DNA of 10,979 nucleotides from Rhodobacteraceae bacterium UBA7436 (GCA_002478745.1 DLQI01000093.1:1-10979), one strand, 5' to 3'; counted from the stretch's first letter, positions 1 to 6,696 are shown. A program made the numbers and translations. Notes: generated from the sequence alone by a model not told the origin.

Positions 1-552
1 GAAAATGAAAAGGTTGAAGACAAATCAGCCGTTTCCATGTTGGTTGTAAAAGGGTTCACACTGATGAGCTTGCCACAGATTGTTTCCCGCTCTGCCCAAA
101 TTACGGGTATCCTTGTGCCGCTGATTGCTATCTCAGTCGCCATGCAACAAGTGATGTCCTCCCTTGGAGCAAAGGAATTCATCGGTGGGTTCGTTACAGG
201 TATGGGCGGCTATTATGCGGTGCTGTTCACATCTATGGCGATTGTGTTCGTGACAGGTATGATCCTAGAATCCCTGCCAGTGACCATTATCCTTGCACCA
301 ATCTTGGCACCAATTGCGGCGTCAGTCGGGGTTGATCCGATCCACTTCTCAGTGATCTTCCTTGTGGGTGCATCGATTGGCTTCATCACACCGCCCTATG
401 GCCTCAACCTTTATGTGGCGTCGGGCGTCACAGGGGTGCCGTATTTCAGGCTGTTGCGCTACACAGTTCCATACTTGATCGCTTTGATCTCAACATGGAT
501 CTTGGTTGCACTTACACCTGAATTGGCATTATGGCTGTTGCCAATCAGATAA
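1..552 (+). CDS. dctM: TRAP transporter large permease (DctM-type), C-terminal part
   Basis: The reading frame is open from the first base, so the gene starts upstream of the window. The 183 visible residues are the C-terminal part of the large membrane subunit of a tripartite ATP-independent periplasmic (TRAP) transporter, which drives solute uptake with a sodium or proton gradient together with a small membrane subunit and a periplasmic binding protein. Several long hydrophobic segments alternate with short loops. The stretch GASIGFITPPYGLNLYVASG is the DctM-family signature near the C-terminus, and the protein ends in a hydrophobic helix rich in Leu and Trp, as is usual for the family. The other two subunits, if present, lie upstream. 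An IclR regulator follows after 9 bp and probably belongs to the same transcript. The substrate cannot be told from this fragment. Confidence 0.95.
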   Translation, partial: ENEKVEDKSAVSMLVVKGFTLMSLPQIVSRSAQITGILVPLIAISVAMQQVMSSLGAKEFIGGFVTGMGGYYAVLFTSMAIVFVTGMILESLPVTIILAPILAPIAASVGVDPIHFSVIFLVGASIGFITPPYGLNLYVASGVTGVPYFRLLRYTVPYLIALISTWILVALTPELALWLLPIR

Positions 553-561
553 GGCGAGTAA

Positions 562-1338
562 ATGCCAAACGATATGGGAGACCAAAAAGGACAGATTCCA
601 ACAAACTTACGGCTATTGTTGCTGTTGGAAGAAGTCGCACGTGCAGGCGTCCCCGTGACGCCTGCCGGTTTGGTCGAGGCGCTGGGCCTACCAAAACCCA
701 CAGTGCACCGACTGTTTAACACCGCCGAAGAAGAAGGTTTCCTACAGCGCGACATCGATGGAAGGTCCTTTGGACCGGGCCCTCGGCTGCGCCGCCTTTC
801 AGTGAATACGCTTAGCTCACAACGCCTGCGCACCCTACGCCTGTCCATCTTGACCGAAGTGGTCGAACAGATGGACGAGACCTGTAATATCGCCGTCCCT
901 GACCGTGAACACATGGTGTACCTTGAGCGGATAGAAACCAAATGGCCGCTGCGCATTCAGCTTCCAGTAGGCACCAAAGTGCCGTTGCATTGTACAGCGT
1001 CTGGTAAAATGTACCTCAGCTCGCTGAACCCGCGTTACTTGGATCGATACCTTGCGACCCATAAACTGGAACAGCACACCAGCAAGACAATCACCGATGT
1101 TGCAGCCCTCAAGGCTGAACTTAGCAAAACACGCAAACGTGGTTATTCCACGGATGACGAGGAATTCATGTACGGCATGGTTGCGGTGGCTGTTGCTATC
1201 GTGGATGACCAAGGACGCCTTGTGTCTACATTGTCCACTCACTCGCCTTTGCAACGAAACAACTTGGTTAAAATCACCGAAAATGTCGGCACGCTAAAAT
1301 CAGCTGCAGAAAAATTATCGGACTTGTTGCTTACCTGA
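562..1338 (+). CDS. IclR-family transcriptional regulator
   Basis: A 258-residue protein of normal IclR length. Residues about 15-75 form a winged helix-turn-helix; the helix-turn-helix itself is around 33-52, with LGLPKPTVHRL as the likely recognition part. The C-terminal effector domain has the family hallmarks VPLHCTASGK (140-149) and GYSTDDEEFMYGMVAVAV (194-211). Cys144 in PLHCTASGK is the commonly conserved ligand-pocket cysteine. The ATG at 562 is preceded by an AAGGCGAG ribosome-binding site that overlaps the stop codon of the TRAP permease gene, so the two are probably co-transcribed and translationally close. IclR proteins bind small carboxylates or aromatics and act as repressors or activators of neighbouring catabolic and transport genes. 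Control of the TRAP operon is the simplest inference; the dehydrogenase gene downstream is a second possible target. The ligand is unknown. Confidence 0.95.
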   Translation: MPNDMGDQKGQIPTNLRLLLLLEEVARAGVPVTPAGLVEALGLPKPTVHRLFNTAEEEGFLQRDIDGRSFGPGPRLRRLSVNTLSSQRLRTLRLSILTEVVEQMDETCNIAVPDREHMVYLERIETKWPLRIQLPVGTKVPLHCTASGKMYLSSLNPRYLDRYLATHKLEQHTSKTITDVAALKAELSKTRKRGYSTDDEEFMYGMVAVAVAIVDDQGRLVSTLSTHSPLQRNNLVKITENVGTLKSAAEKLSDLLLT

Positions 1339-1351
1339 GGGTGTCAATCTG

Positions 1352-1372
1352 TTGACAACACCCCTTGGTGTT
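1352..1372 (+). promoter_or_regulatory. Candidate -35 element with adjoining inverted repeat ahead of the dehydrogenase gene
   Basis: A perfect TTGACA hexamer lies at 1352-1357. It overlaps by one base a perfect 6-bp inverted repeat, AACACC (1357-1362) and GGTGTT (1367-1372), with a 4-base loop. No convincing -10 hexamer is present at the standard 16-18 bp spacing, so the promoter call is weak. The repeat could be an operator inside the promoter or the end-hairpin of the upstream regulator transcript. No T-run follows it, which argues against an ordinary intrinsic terminator. Confidence 0.3.
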
Positions 1373-1433
1373 CGCCAAAGATTGCAACAATGGACCAGCG
1401 GTTCTTATTCAATAAATAACAGGAGATACGCAT

Positions 1434-2549
1434 ATGATGCGCACTCGTGCAGCAGTTGCAGTCGCAGCAGGTCAGCCACTTCAGGTGATGGAAGTGAATC
1501 TTGACGGTCCACGTGCAGGCGAAGTTTTGGTTGAAATCAAAGCAACAGGCCTTTGCCACACTGACGAATTTACCCGCTCAGGCGATGATCCTGAAGGGAT
1601 CTTCCCTGCAATCTTGGGCCACGAGGGCGCAGGCATCGTGATCGAAATCGGCGAAGGTGTGACGTCTTTGGAAGTTGGCGATCACGTGATCCCACTTTAC
1701 ACACCAGAATGCCGCGAATGCGAATATTGCTTGAACCCTAAAACCAACCTTTGCCAAAAAGTGCGCAGCACACAGGGCCAAGGCTTGTTGCCTGACGGTT
1801 CTACACGTTTCTCCATGTTGGACGGCACGCCGATCCACCACTACATGGGCTGCTCTACATTTGCGAACCACACAGTTGTTCCTGAGATCGCATTGGCGAA
1901 GGTCCGCAAAGACGCGCCGTTCGATAAAATCTGCTACATTGGTTGCGGTGTGACCACGGGTATCGGCGCTGTTATCAACACGGCCAAAGTTGAAATCGGT
2001 TCACGCGGTATCGTGTTCGGTCTTGGCGGCATCGGCTTGAACGTGATCCAAGGTTTGCGCCTTGCGGGTGCGGACCAAATTGTTGGTGTCGATCTGAACG
2101 AAAGCAAAGTCGAAATGGCCAAGAAATTTGGCATGACCCACTTTGTGAACCCTTCCAAAGTCGAAGGCGACTTGGTTGAGCACTTGGTTGAGCTGACAGG
2201 TGGCGGTGCGGATTATACATTCGACGCAACTGGCAACGTCAACGTTATGCGCACGGCGCTTGAAGCCTCACACAAAGGGTGGGGCGAAAGCATCATCATT
2301 GGCGTGGCTCCGGCTGGCGCTGAAATCTCAACACGTCCGTTCCAATTGGTCACTGGCCGTACATGGCGCGGGACTGCGTTTGGTGGTGCTAAAGGCCGCA
2401 CAGACGTTCCAAAAATCGTTGATTGGTACATGAATGGTAAGATCGAGATCGATCCAATGATCACGCACAAGCTGACCCTTGATCAAATCAACGAAGGCTT
2501 TGAATTGATGCACGCTGGTAAGTCTATCCGCGCTGTCGTCGAATTCTAA
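1434..2549 (+). CDS. adhC: S-(hydroxymethyl)glutathione dehydrogenase / class III alcohol dehydrogenase
   Basis: Zinc- and NAD-dependent enzyme that oxidises S-hydroxymethylglutathione, the spontaneous adduct of formaldehyde and glutathione, to S-formylglutathione; it can also reduce S-nitrosoglutathione. Visible ligands: catalytic zinc Cys41, His63 and Cys171; structural zinc Cys93, Cys96, Cys99 and Cys107; Rossmann loop GLGGIG (196-201) with Asp220 giving NAD preference. The class III features DDPEG (51-55) and Arg111 in KVRSTQGQG match the glutathione-adduct pocket. At 371 residues it is full length. A good AGGAGA ribosome-binding site (1421-1426) precedes two tandem ATGs at 1434 and 1437; family members usually begin MRTRAAV, so translation may start at the second (370 residues). 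It appears monocistronic, with a hairpin just after the stop. The usual partner, S-formylglutathione hydrolase, is not adjacent. Cytoplasmic. Confidence 0.96.
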   Translation: MMRTRAAVAVAAGQPLQVMEVNLDGPRAGEVLVEIKATGLCHTDEFTRSGDDPEGIFPAILGHEGAGIVIEIGEGVTSLEVGDHVIPLYTPECRECEYCLNPKTNLCQKVRSTQGQGLLPDGSTRFSMLDGTPIHHYMGCSTFANHTVVPEIALAKVRKDAPFDKICYIGCGVTTGIGAVINTAKVEIGSRGIVFGLGGIGLNVIQGLRLAGADQIVGVDLNESKVEMAKKFGMTHFVNPSKVEGDLVEHLVELTGGGADYTFDATGNVNVMRTALEASHKGWGESIIIGVAPAGAEISTRPFQLVTGRTWRGTAFGGAKGRTDVPKIVDWYMNGKIEIDPMITHKLTLDQINEGFELMHAGKSIRAVVEF

Positions 2550-2572
2550 ATTAAGCCGATCTTTACGAAGGC

Positions 2573-2592
2573 TAACGCTGAAAGCAGCGTTA
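2573..2592 (+). terminator. Hairpin after the dehydrogenase gene, probable terminator
   Basis: A perfect 8-bp stem, TAACGCTG (2573-2580) with CAGCGTTA (2585-2592), closes a 4-base AAAG loop 24 bp after the stop codon. It is followed by AAAA and not by a T-run on the plus strand, so it may act as a terminator with a weak tail or as a 3'-end stabilising structure. Its position fits transcript end formation. Confidence 0.55.
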
Positions 2593-2630
2593 AAAATTCG
2601 TGAATTATCGTTGCCTCTGATGAGGTGACT

Positions 2631-2665
2631 AAACTGTGCATTTCGCGGGTCGAATTGCACAGTTT
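2631..2665 (+). promoter_or_regulatory. Long inverted repeat AAACTGTGCA / TGCACAGTTT, candidate operator or hairpin
   Basis: AAACTGTGCA at 2631-2640 and its exact reverse complement at 2656-2665 form a 10-bp stem. After one T-T mismatch the stem continues for 4 bp (TTCG with CGAA), leaving the 5-base loop CGGGT. The right arm runs into TTTT, so as RNA it could act as an intrinsic terminator. The same 10-base arm recurs about 95 bp downstream, which suggests a protein-binding site. The role is inferred. Confidence 0.5.
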
Positions 2666-2707
2666 TACGTTTGTGGGGTCTGTTTTGGCAGTGTGGGCGT
2701 TTGGCCA

Positions 2708-2740
2708 CTGTACAGAACACTTTGCAAACTGTGCAGTTTG
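2708..2740 (+). promoter_or_regulatory. Second cluster of the AAACTGTGCA motif with palindromes, candidate operator
   Basis: The 8-bp palindrome CTGTACAG (2708-2715) is followed by CAAACTG (2725-2731), a TG centre, and CAGTTTG (2734-2740), a near-palindrome with perfect 7-bp arms. The segment 2726-2735 repeats exactly the AAACTGTGCA arm of the inverted repeat at 2631-2665. Repeated, symmetric and located in a gene-free stretch before the molybdenum enzyme operon, these sites look like binding sites of one dimeric regulator. The regulator is not identified. Confidence 0.45.
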
Positions 2741-2806
2741 TGGTGAAAATCGTGGCGCACGCTCAATTAACTTGGTCTCGGGACGCTACGGCGGGGTGGT
2801 TTTTTC

Positions 2807-2830
2807 GTCTCGGATACATATATCTCAGAC
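2807..2830 (+). promoter_or_regulatory. 24-bp imperfect dyad just ahead of the molybdenum hydroxylase operon
   Basis: The segment reads nearly the same on both strands: outer arms GTCT (2807-2810) and AGAC (2827-2830), inner arms GATA (2813-2816) and TATC (2821-2824), 18 of 24 positions symmetric about the AT at 2818-2819. It ends 24 bp before the start codon at 2855, where a repressor would block transcription. A direct copy of its left end, GTCTCGG, also lies at 2775-2781. The AT-rich centre may include the -10 region. Function is inferred. Confidence 0.4.
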
Positions 2831-2854
2831 AACCCAATTGAGAGGCTCCTTGCG

Positions 2855-3313
2855 ATGAAAATTACGGTTAACGGCACCCAACACGACATCGATGTTGAAC
2901 CCGATATGCCCCTTCTTTGGGTGCTGCGCGACGAGCTAGGTATCACTGGCCCTAAGTACGGTTGCGGCATTGCCCAGTGTGGTGCCTGCACCGTTCATAT
3001 GAACGGTGAAGCGGTCAAATCCTGCCAAGTCGCAGCAGAAGATATTGATGGAGAAGTCGTTACAATTGAAGGGCTTGGCACACCTGATGCGATGCACGCA
3101 GTGCAATCCGCATGGGTTGAACATCAGGTCGCACAATGTGGGTACTGCCAGTCCGGTCAAATGATGACGGCGGCTGCATTTGTGCTGGAAACACCAGCAC
3201 CCACTGACGATGAAATTGACGAAGCAATGAGCAGCAACCTTTGCCGTTGTGGTACTTATCCCCGTATCTGCGCTGCTGTGAAAACAGCCGCCAAAAATCT
3301 AAGCGAGGCCTAA
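2855..3313 (+). CDS. [2Fe-2S] small subunit of a xanthine oxidase-family molybdenum hydroxylase (IorA type)
   Basis: A 152-residue electron-transfer subunit with two [2Fe-2S] clusters. The N-terminal ferredoxin-like domain has Cys37, Cys42, Cys45 and Cys57 (CGIAQCGACTVHMNG region); the C-terminal helical domain has Cys95, Cys98, Cys130 and Cys132 (QCGYCQSGQ and NLCRCGTYP), so all eight ligands are present. Length and architecture match isoquinoline 1-oxidoreductase alpha subunits and the small subunits of cytochrome-linked aldehyde dehydrogenases. It carries electrons from the molybdenum centre of the next gene product, only 4 bp downstream, and likely travels with it through the Tat pathway, since it has no signal of its own. 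The start at 2855 has AGAGG at 2841-2845 as ribosome-binding site. The true substrate is open: aldehyde or N-heteroaromatic. Confidence 0.93.
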   Translation: MKITVNGTQHDIDVEPDMPLLWVLRDELGITGPKYGCGIAQCGACTVHMNGEAVKSCQVAAEDIDGEVVTIEGLGTPDAMHAVQSAWVEHQVAQCGYCQSGQMMTAAAFVLETPAPTDDEIDEAMSSNLCRCGTYPRICAAVKTAAKNLSEA

Positions 3314-3317
3314 GTCC

Positions 3318-5558
3318 ATGGGAAAGCTCAAAACAATCGCCCGCCGCTCGTTTATAATCGGCTCCGCCGCCATCGTCGGTGGTGTTGCATTCGGCGTTTA
3401 CCGCTACAAAACACCTTATGCGAACCCATTGCTAAATGATCTGTCAGAGGGCGAAGCCGCGCTAACAGCCTATGTGAAAATCGATGCGTCTGGCATCACT
3501 TTAATCACGCCACGCGCGGATAGCGGGCAGGGCGCGTATTCAGTCCAAGCCATTCTTATCGCTGAAGAATTAGATGTTGAATTGGATCAGATTAATGTTG
3601 ATCCGGGCATGCCTGACAAGGCTTATTATAACACAGCCCTTGGGGCAGATGGGGCACCCTTTGCGCCGACGGATGATAGCTTTGCGGCGAACACGACCCG
3701 TACGGTTATGGATTCATTGATGAAATTCATGGGTATGCAGATTACTGGTGGCTCAACAACCGTTCCAGATTCATACGAGAAACTGCGTGCCGCTGGGGCT
3801 GTCGCCCGCGAAACGTTGAAAATGGCGGCGGCAGAAAAGACAGGTATCGCGGTTTCTGATCTGACAACAAAAGCCGGCAAGGTGATCACACCAGATGGCA
3901 CAGAAATCCGTTACGAAGACTTGGCCGCGATTGCCGCGACGCTTAAGCCAGTGGAAGACGTTACTTTGCGGGATCCAAGCACATGGCGTATTTTGGGAAA
4001 ACAACACCAACGCTTTGATACAGTTGCGAAATCTACGGGCACCCAAGCTTACGGAATCGATTTCAGACGCGAGGGTATGGTGCATGCAATGGTGCGCACA
4101 AACCCACGTCGTGGCGGTGAAATGATCAGCTTTGATGATACTGAGGCAAAAGCGATGCGCGGCGTTCAAAAGGTGCTCCCGATCACCGGCGGCATTGCCG
4201 TTGTAGCCGACAACACCTGGCGTGCAATTCAAGCCGCGAATGCTGTTGAGATCGAGTGGGGAACCGCGCCGTACCCCGCCGAAATGGATGGGCATTGGCA
4301 GGCTCTGTCCGACAGCTTTAACGAGGATCAACAAGACAGCCGCCAACGCGATGACGGCGATGTCGTTGCCGCAATGGACGGCGCAGATGTGATCGAGGCC
4401 GAGTACCGCGCACCCTATCTGGCGCACGCCCCGCTTGAGCCTATCAGTGCCGTGGTTGAGGTGTCTGAGGGGCGGGTCGATGTATGGACTGGAACGCAAA
4501 TTCCTCGTTTTGTACAGACCAACGTGTCTAAGCTTACCGGCGTCGATTTTGATGATGTGCATGTGCATGTCTTGATGATGGGTGGCAGTTTTGGCCACCG
4601 CCTTGAGGATCGAGTGGTGAAAGAAGCCGCTGAAATCGCAATGCAAATGCCGGGTGTTCCGGTTAAGCTGACTTATTCACGCGAAGAAGATATGGCGCAC
4701 AATGACACCCGCCAAATCGCTATGGCACGTGGGCGCGGTACTGTGAAAAATGGTCAGGTCGAAACGATGGATTTGGGCATTGCGATGCCGTCCGTGGTTG
4801 CCAGCCAAATGGGCCGACAGGGTCTGTCCTTACCGGGGCCAGATACGCAGATTGTTGCGGGCGCATGGGAACAACCACTGAGCATTCCGAACTACCGGAT
4901 CACAGGATATCGCGCACCAGAGCTTGCGCCGATTTCAAGTTGGCGTTCTGTTGGTGCCTCTACAAACGGATTTTTCCACGATGTATTTCTGGACGAGCTG
5001 ATCCATGCGGCGGGGGCGGACCAGATGGAAGAACGCTTGCGACTGTGCTGGCATGTACCATCGCGTAAGGTATTGGAGAAGATCGCTAAAATGTCCAATT
5101 GGGGCGCACCTTTGGCACCCAACAAAGGGCGCGGCGTTGGTTTTTGCATGTCCTTTGGTGTGGCTGTGGCTGAGGTTGTCGAGGTGACCAATACAGATGA
5201 CGGCATCAAGCTAGACAAGGTTTGGGTTGCGGCAGAGGTTGGCAAAGTGGTTGATCCGAACATGTTTGAAAACATGGTACAGGGCGGCGTCAACTGGGCC
5301 TTGGGGCATGCTATCATGTCTGAGATCACCTATTCGGACGGTATGACCGAACAAGAGAACTTTGACACGTTTGAATCTTTGCGCATGTATCAATCGCCAA
5401 ATATTGAGGTCGCAGGTTTGGAAAACGGCGATCACGTGCGTGGCATGGGCGAGCCCATGGTTCCACCTGCGGCGGCTGCATTGTCTAATGCAATCTTTGC
5501 AGCTACCGGCCAACGTATTCGCGAAATGCCGATGAACAAATTTATCGATTTCGTCTGA
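3318..5558 (+). CDS. Molybdopterin-binding large subunit, Tat-exported (IorB / aldehyde dehydrogenase type)
   Basis: A 746-residue catalytic subunit of the xanthine dehydrogenase family, hydroxylating an aldehyde or N-heterocycle with water-derived oxygen at a molybdopterin centre. The N-terminus has a twin-arginine motif, ARRSFIIG (Arg9, Arg10), followed by a hydrophobic segment, so the folded enzyme is exported and may stay membrane-anchored. Cofactor-binding features include GGSFGHR (the usual GGGFGRR-type loop), SSWRSVGASTNGFFHDVFLDE, and near the C-terminus GMGEP, where Glu712 is the expected catalytic base. Length is typical of IorB-type subunits. It pairs with the [2Fe-2S] subunit gene 4 bp upstream; there is no FAD subunit gene, which fits the two-component, cytochrome-linked subgroup, but no cytochrome c gene follows. 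A strong hairpin lies just after the stop codon. No XdhC-like maturation gene is seen in the window. Confidence 0.93.
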   Translation: MGKLKTIARRSFIIGSAAIVGGVAFGVYRYKTPYANPLLNDLSEGEAALTAYVKIDASGITLITPRADSGQGAYSVQAILIAEELDVELDQINVDPGMPDKAYYNTALGADGAPFAPTDDSFAANTTRTVMDSLMKFMGMQITGGSTTVPDSYEKLRAAGAVARETLKMAAAEKTGIAVSDLTTKAGKVITPDGTEIRYEDLAAIAATLKPVEDVTLRDPSTWRILGKQHQRFDTVAKSTGTQAYGIDFRREGMVHAMVRTNPRRGGEMISFDDTEAKAMRGVQKVLPITGGIAVVADNTWRAIQAANAVEIEWGTAPYPAEMDGHWQALSDSFNEDQQDSRQRDDGDVVAAMDGADVIEAEYRAPYLAHAPLEPISAVVEVSEGRVDVWTGTQIPRFVQTNVSKLTGVDFDDVHVHVLMMGGSFGHRLEDRVVKEAAEIAMQMPGVPVKLTYSREEDMAHNDTRQIAMARGRGTVKNGQVETMDLGIAMPSVVASQMGRQGLSLPGPDTQIVAGAWEQPLSIPNYRITGYRAPELAPISSWRSVGASTNGFFHDVFLDELIHAAGADQMEERLRLCWHVPSRKVLEKIAKMSNWGAPLAPNKGRGVGFCMSFGVAVAEVVEVTNTDDGIKLDKVWVAAEVGKVVDPNMFENMVQGGVNWALGHAIMSEITYSDGMTEQENFDTFESLRMYQSPNIEVAGLENGDHVRGMGEPMVPPAAAALSNAIFAATGQRIREMPMNKFIDFV

Positions 5559-5564
5559 AATTCA

Positions 5565-5594
5565 GCGGTGGCCGTATTGGAATAGGGCCACCGC
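5565..5594 (+). terminator. Strong hairpin after the molybdenum enzyme operon, probable terminator
   Basis: GCGGTGGCC (5565-5573) and GGCCACCGC (5586-5594) form a perfect 9-bp GC-rich stem starting 6 bp after the stop codon. The loop contains a further short symmetric stretch (TATT / AATA). No clear T-run follows, but the stem strength and position support a transcript end, separating this operon from the next one. Confidence 0.6.
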
Positions 5595-5638
5595 GTTGCA
5601 TGATCCAAGAACGACCTTTCAGGGGCGAAAAATCACTT

Positions 5639-5658
5639 GACGCATTGATTAATTCGTC
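5639..5658 (+). promoter_or_regulatory. 20-bp imperfect palindrome upstream of the PLP enzyme operon, candidate operator
   Basis: Outer arms GACG (5639-5642) and CGTC (5655-5658) enclose a symmetric AT-rich core; 16 of 20 positions match the reverse complement, with the centre between 5648 and 5649. It lies 12 bp before the ATG at 5671. A TTGACG hexamer (5637-5642) overlaps its left arm and recurs at 5664-5669. This is a plausible repressor site over the promoter of the three-gene operon; no regulator gene is adjacent. Confidence 0.4.
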
Positions 5659-5670
5659 GTCGTTTGACGT

Positions 5671-6696
5671 ATGGAAATTTTTCAAAACACCCCCCGCACA
5701 CATGTATCTGGCCTAGACGATGTTCCTGTCCCTAGCGTCGATCATCAATCTGTTGCAGACCTGATCCAACGTTGCCCTGAGGCAGCAGAAACTCCGCTTC
5801 ATGATGTGGTCAGTTTGGCCAATGATTTGGGCGTTGCATCCGTTTGGATCAAGGACGAACGCAATCGCATGGGGCTGGGCAGTTTTAAGGCACTGGGGGC
5901 TGCATATGTGATTGCACATGATGCCAAATCAGGACGCGCTAAGGGTCGTACATATGTGACCGCTAGTGCTGGCAACCATGGTATGTCGGTCGCGGCGGGC
6001 GCTTTGGCTTTTGGTGCATCTGCCGTTGTCTATATTGCGGAATCAGTGCCAGAAGTTTTTGCTGATCGTTTGCGCGGCTTGGGTGCGCAGGTTGTGCGCG
6101 AAGGTGCGATTTATGAGGACAGCATGGCGGCGGCGTTGAAGGCCGCCAATGACAATGGCTGGGATATCCTATCGGACACATCATGGCCGGGGTATTATAA
6201 GCGCCCACATCGTTTGATGGAGGGCTATCTGATGCTGATGCGCGAGGCGATTGCGCAGGTGCCCGAGGTTCCCACCCACATCTTTTTACAAGCAGGTGTG
6301 GGCGGTTTGGCCGGATCATGTGCTGCGCTGGCGCGTGACGCGTGGGGTGCTGCGCCAACGATTGTGGTGGTTGAACCTGAATTGGCACCCGCCTTGGTCG
6401 CCTCTGTCAAGGCGGGTGAATTCGTTACGGCGGAAGGTCCCGTGTCAAACATGGGTCGTTTGGATTGTAAGGAACCATCGTTGATCGCCCTTAAAGGATT
6501 GGCGCGTGACGCGGACGCGTTCATTACATTGACCGAGGATGAGGGGACTGCGGGTGCCGATTTGGCACAGGCGCATGGATACCCATCCAGTACATCAGGA
6601 GCCGCTGGTTTGGCGGGTTTGATCACAACGCAACAAGCTTTAGCTATCGGTGGCGATGCGCGGGTTTTGTGCATTTTAAGCGAAGGTCCTGCATGA
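5671..6696 (+). CDS. PLP-dependent lyase, diaminopropionate ammonia-lyase-like
   Basis: A 341-residue fold-type II pyridoxal-phosphate enzyme. Lys73 in GLGSFKALGAAY is the expected Schiff-base lysine, SAGNHG (99-104) binds the cofactor ring, QAGVGGLAG (207-215) is the phosphate-binding glycine loop, and TSGAAG (308-313) completes the site. The KDERNRMGLGSFKALG pattern, SDTSWPGYY (168-176) and MGRLDCKEPS (261-270) resemble diaminopropionate ammonia-lyase (YgeX) more than threonine dehydratase, although the protein is shorter than the roughly 400 residues usual there. Known relatives remove ammonia from 2,3-diaminopropionate or from Ser/Thr; EutB of ectoine loci is a related dehydratase. The ATG at 5671 is the only reasonable start because a stop codon lies at 5665-5667 in frame, yet no Shine-Dalgarno sequence is visible. 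The stop overlaps the next start as ATGA. First gene of a three-gene operon. Confidence 0.88.
   Translation: MEIFQNTPRTHVSGLDDVPVPSVDHQSVADLIQRCPEAAETPLHDVVSLANDLGVASVWIKDERNRMGLGSFKALGAAYVIAHDAKSGRAKGRTYVTASAGNHGMSVAAGALAFGASAVVYIAESVPEVFADRLRGLGAQVVREGAIYEDSMAAALKAANDNGWDILSDTSWPGYYKRPHRLMEGYLMLMREAIAQVPEVPTHIFLQAGVGGLAGSCAALARDAWGAAPTIVVVEPELAPALVASVKAGEFVTAEGPVSNMGRLDCKEPSLIALKGLARDADAFITLTEDEGTAGADLAQAHGYPSSTSGAAGLAGLITTQQALAIGGDARVLCILSEGPA

Noticed and set aside
2328..2720. 130-codon minus-strand frame across the end of the dehydrogenase gene and the intergenic stretch
   Set aside because: It reads through the terminator-like hairpin and the symmetric repeats and overlaps a certain gene; no family resemblance.
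2625..2858. Small open frame of 77 codons in the intergenic stretch
   Set aside because: It crosses the inverted repeats and candidate operators, has no ribosome-binding site or recognisable sequence, and ends within the next gene start.
3771..4646. 291-codon open frame on the minus strand inside the molybdopterin subunit gene
   Set aside because: It lies wholly antisense to a gene with clear family motifs, its translation is rich in His and Cys with no recognisable domain, and it has no sensible context; it is a coding shadow.
6669..6692. Earlier in-frame ATG for the M24 gene
   Set aside because: It would add MHFKRRSC inside the upstream coding region; the ATGA overlap at 6693 matches the same arrangement at the next junction and aligns better with family N-termini.
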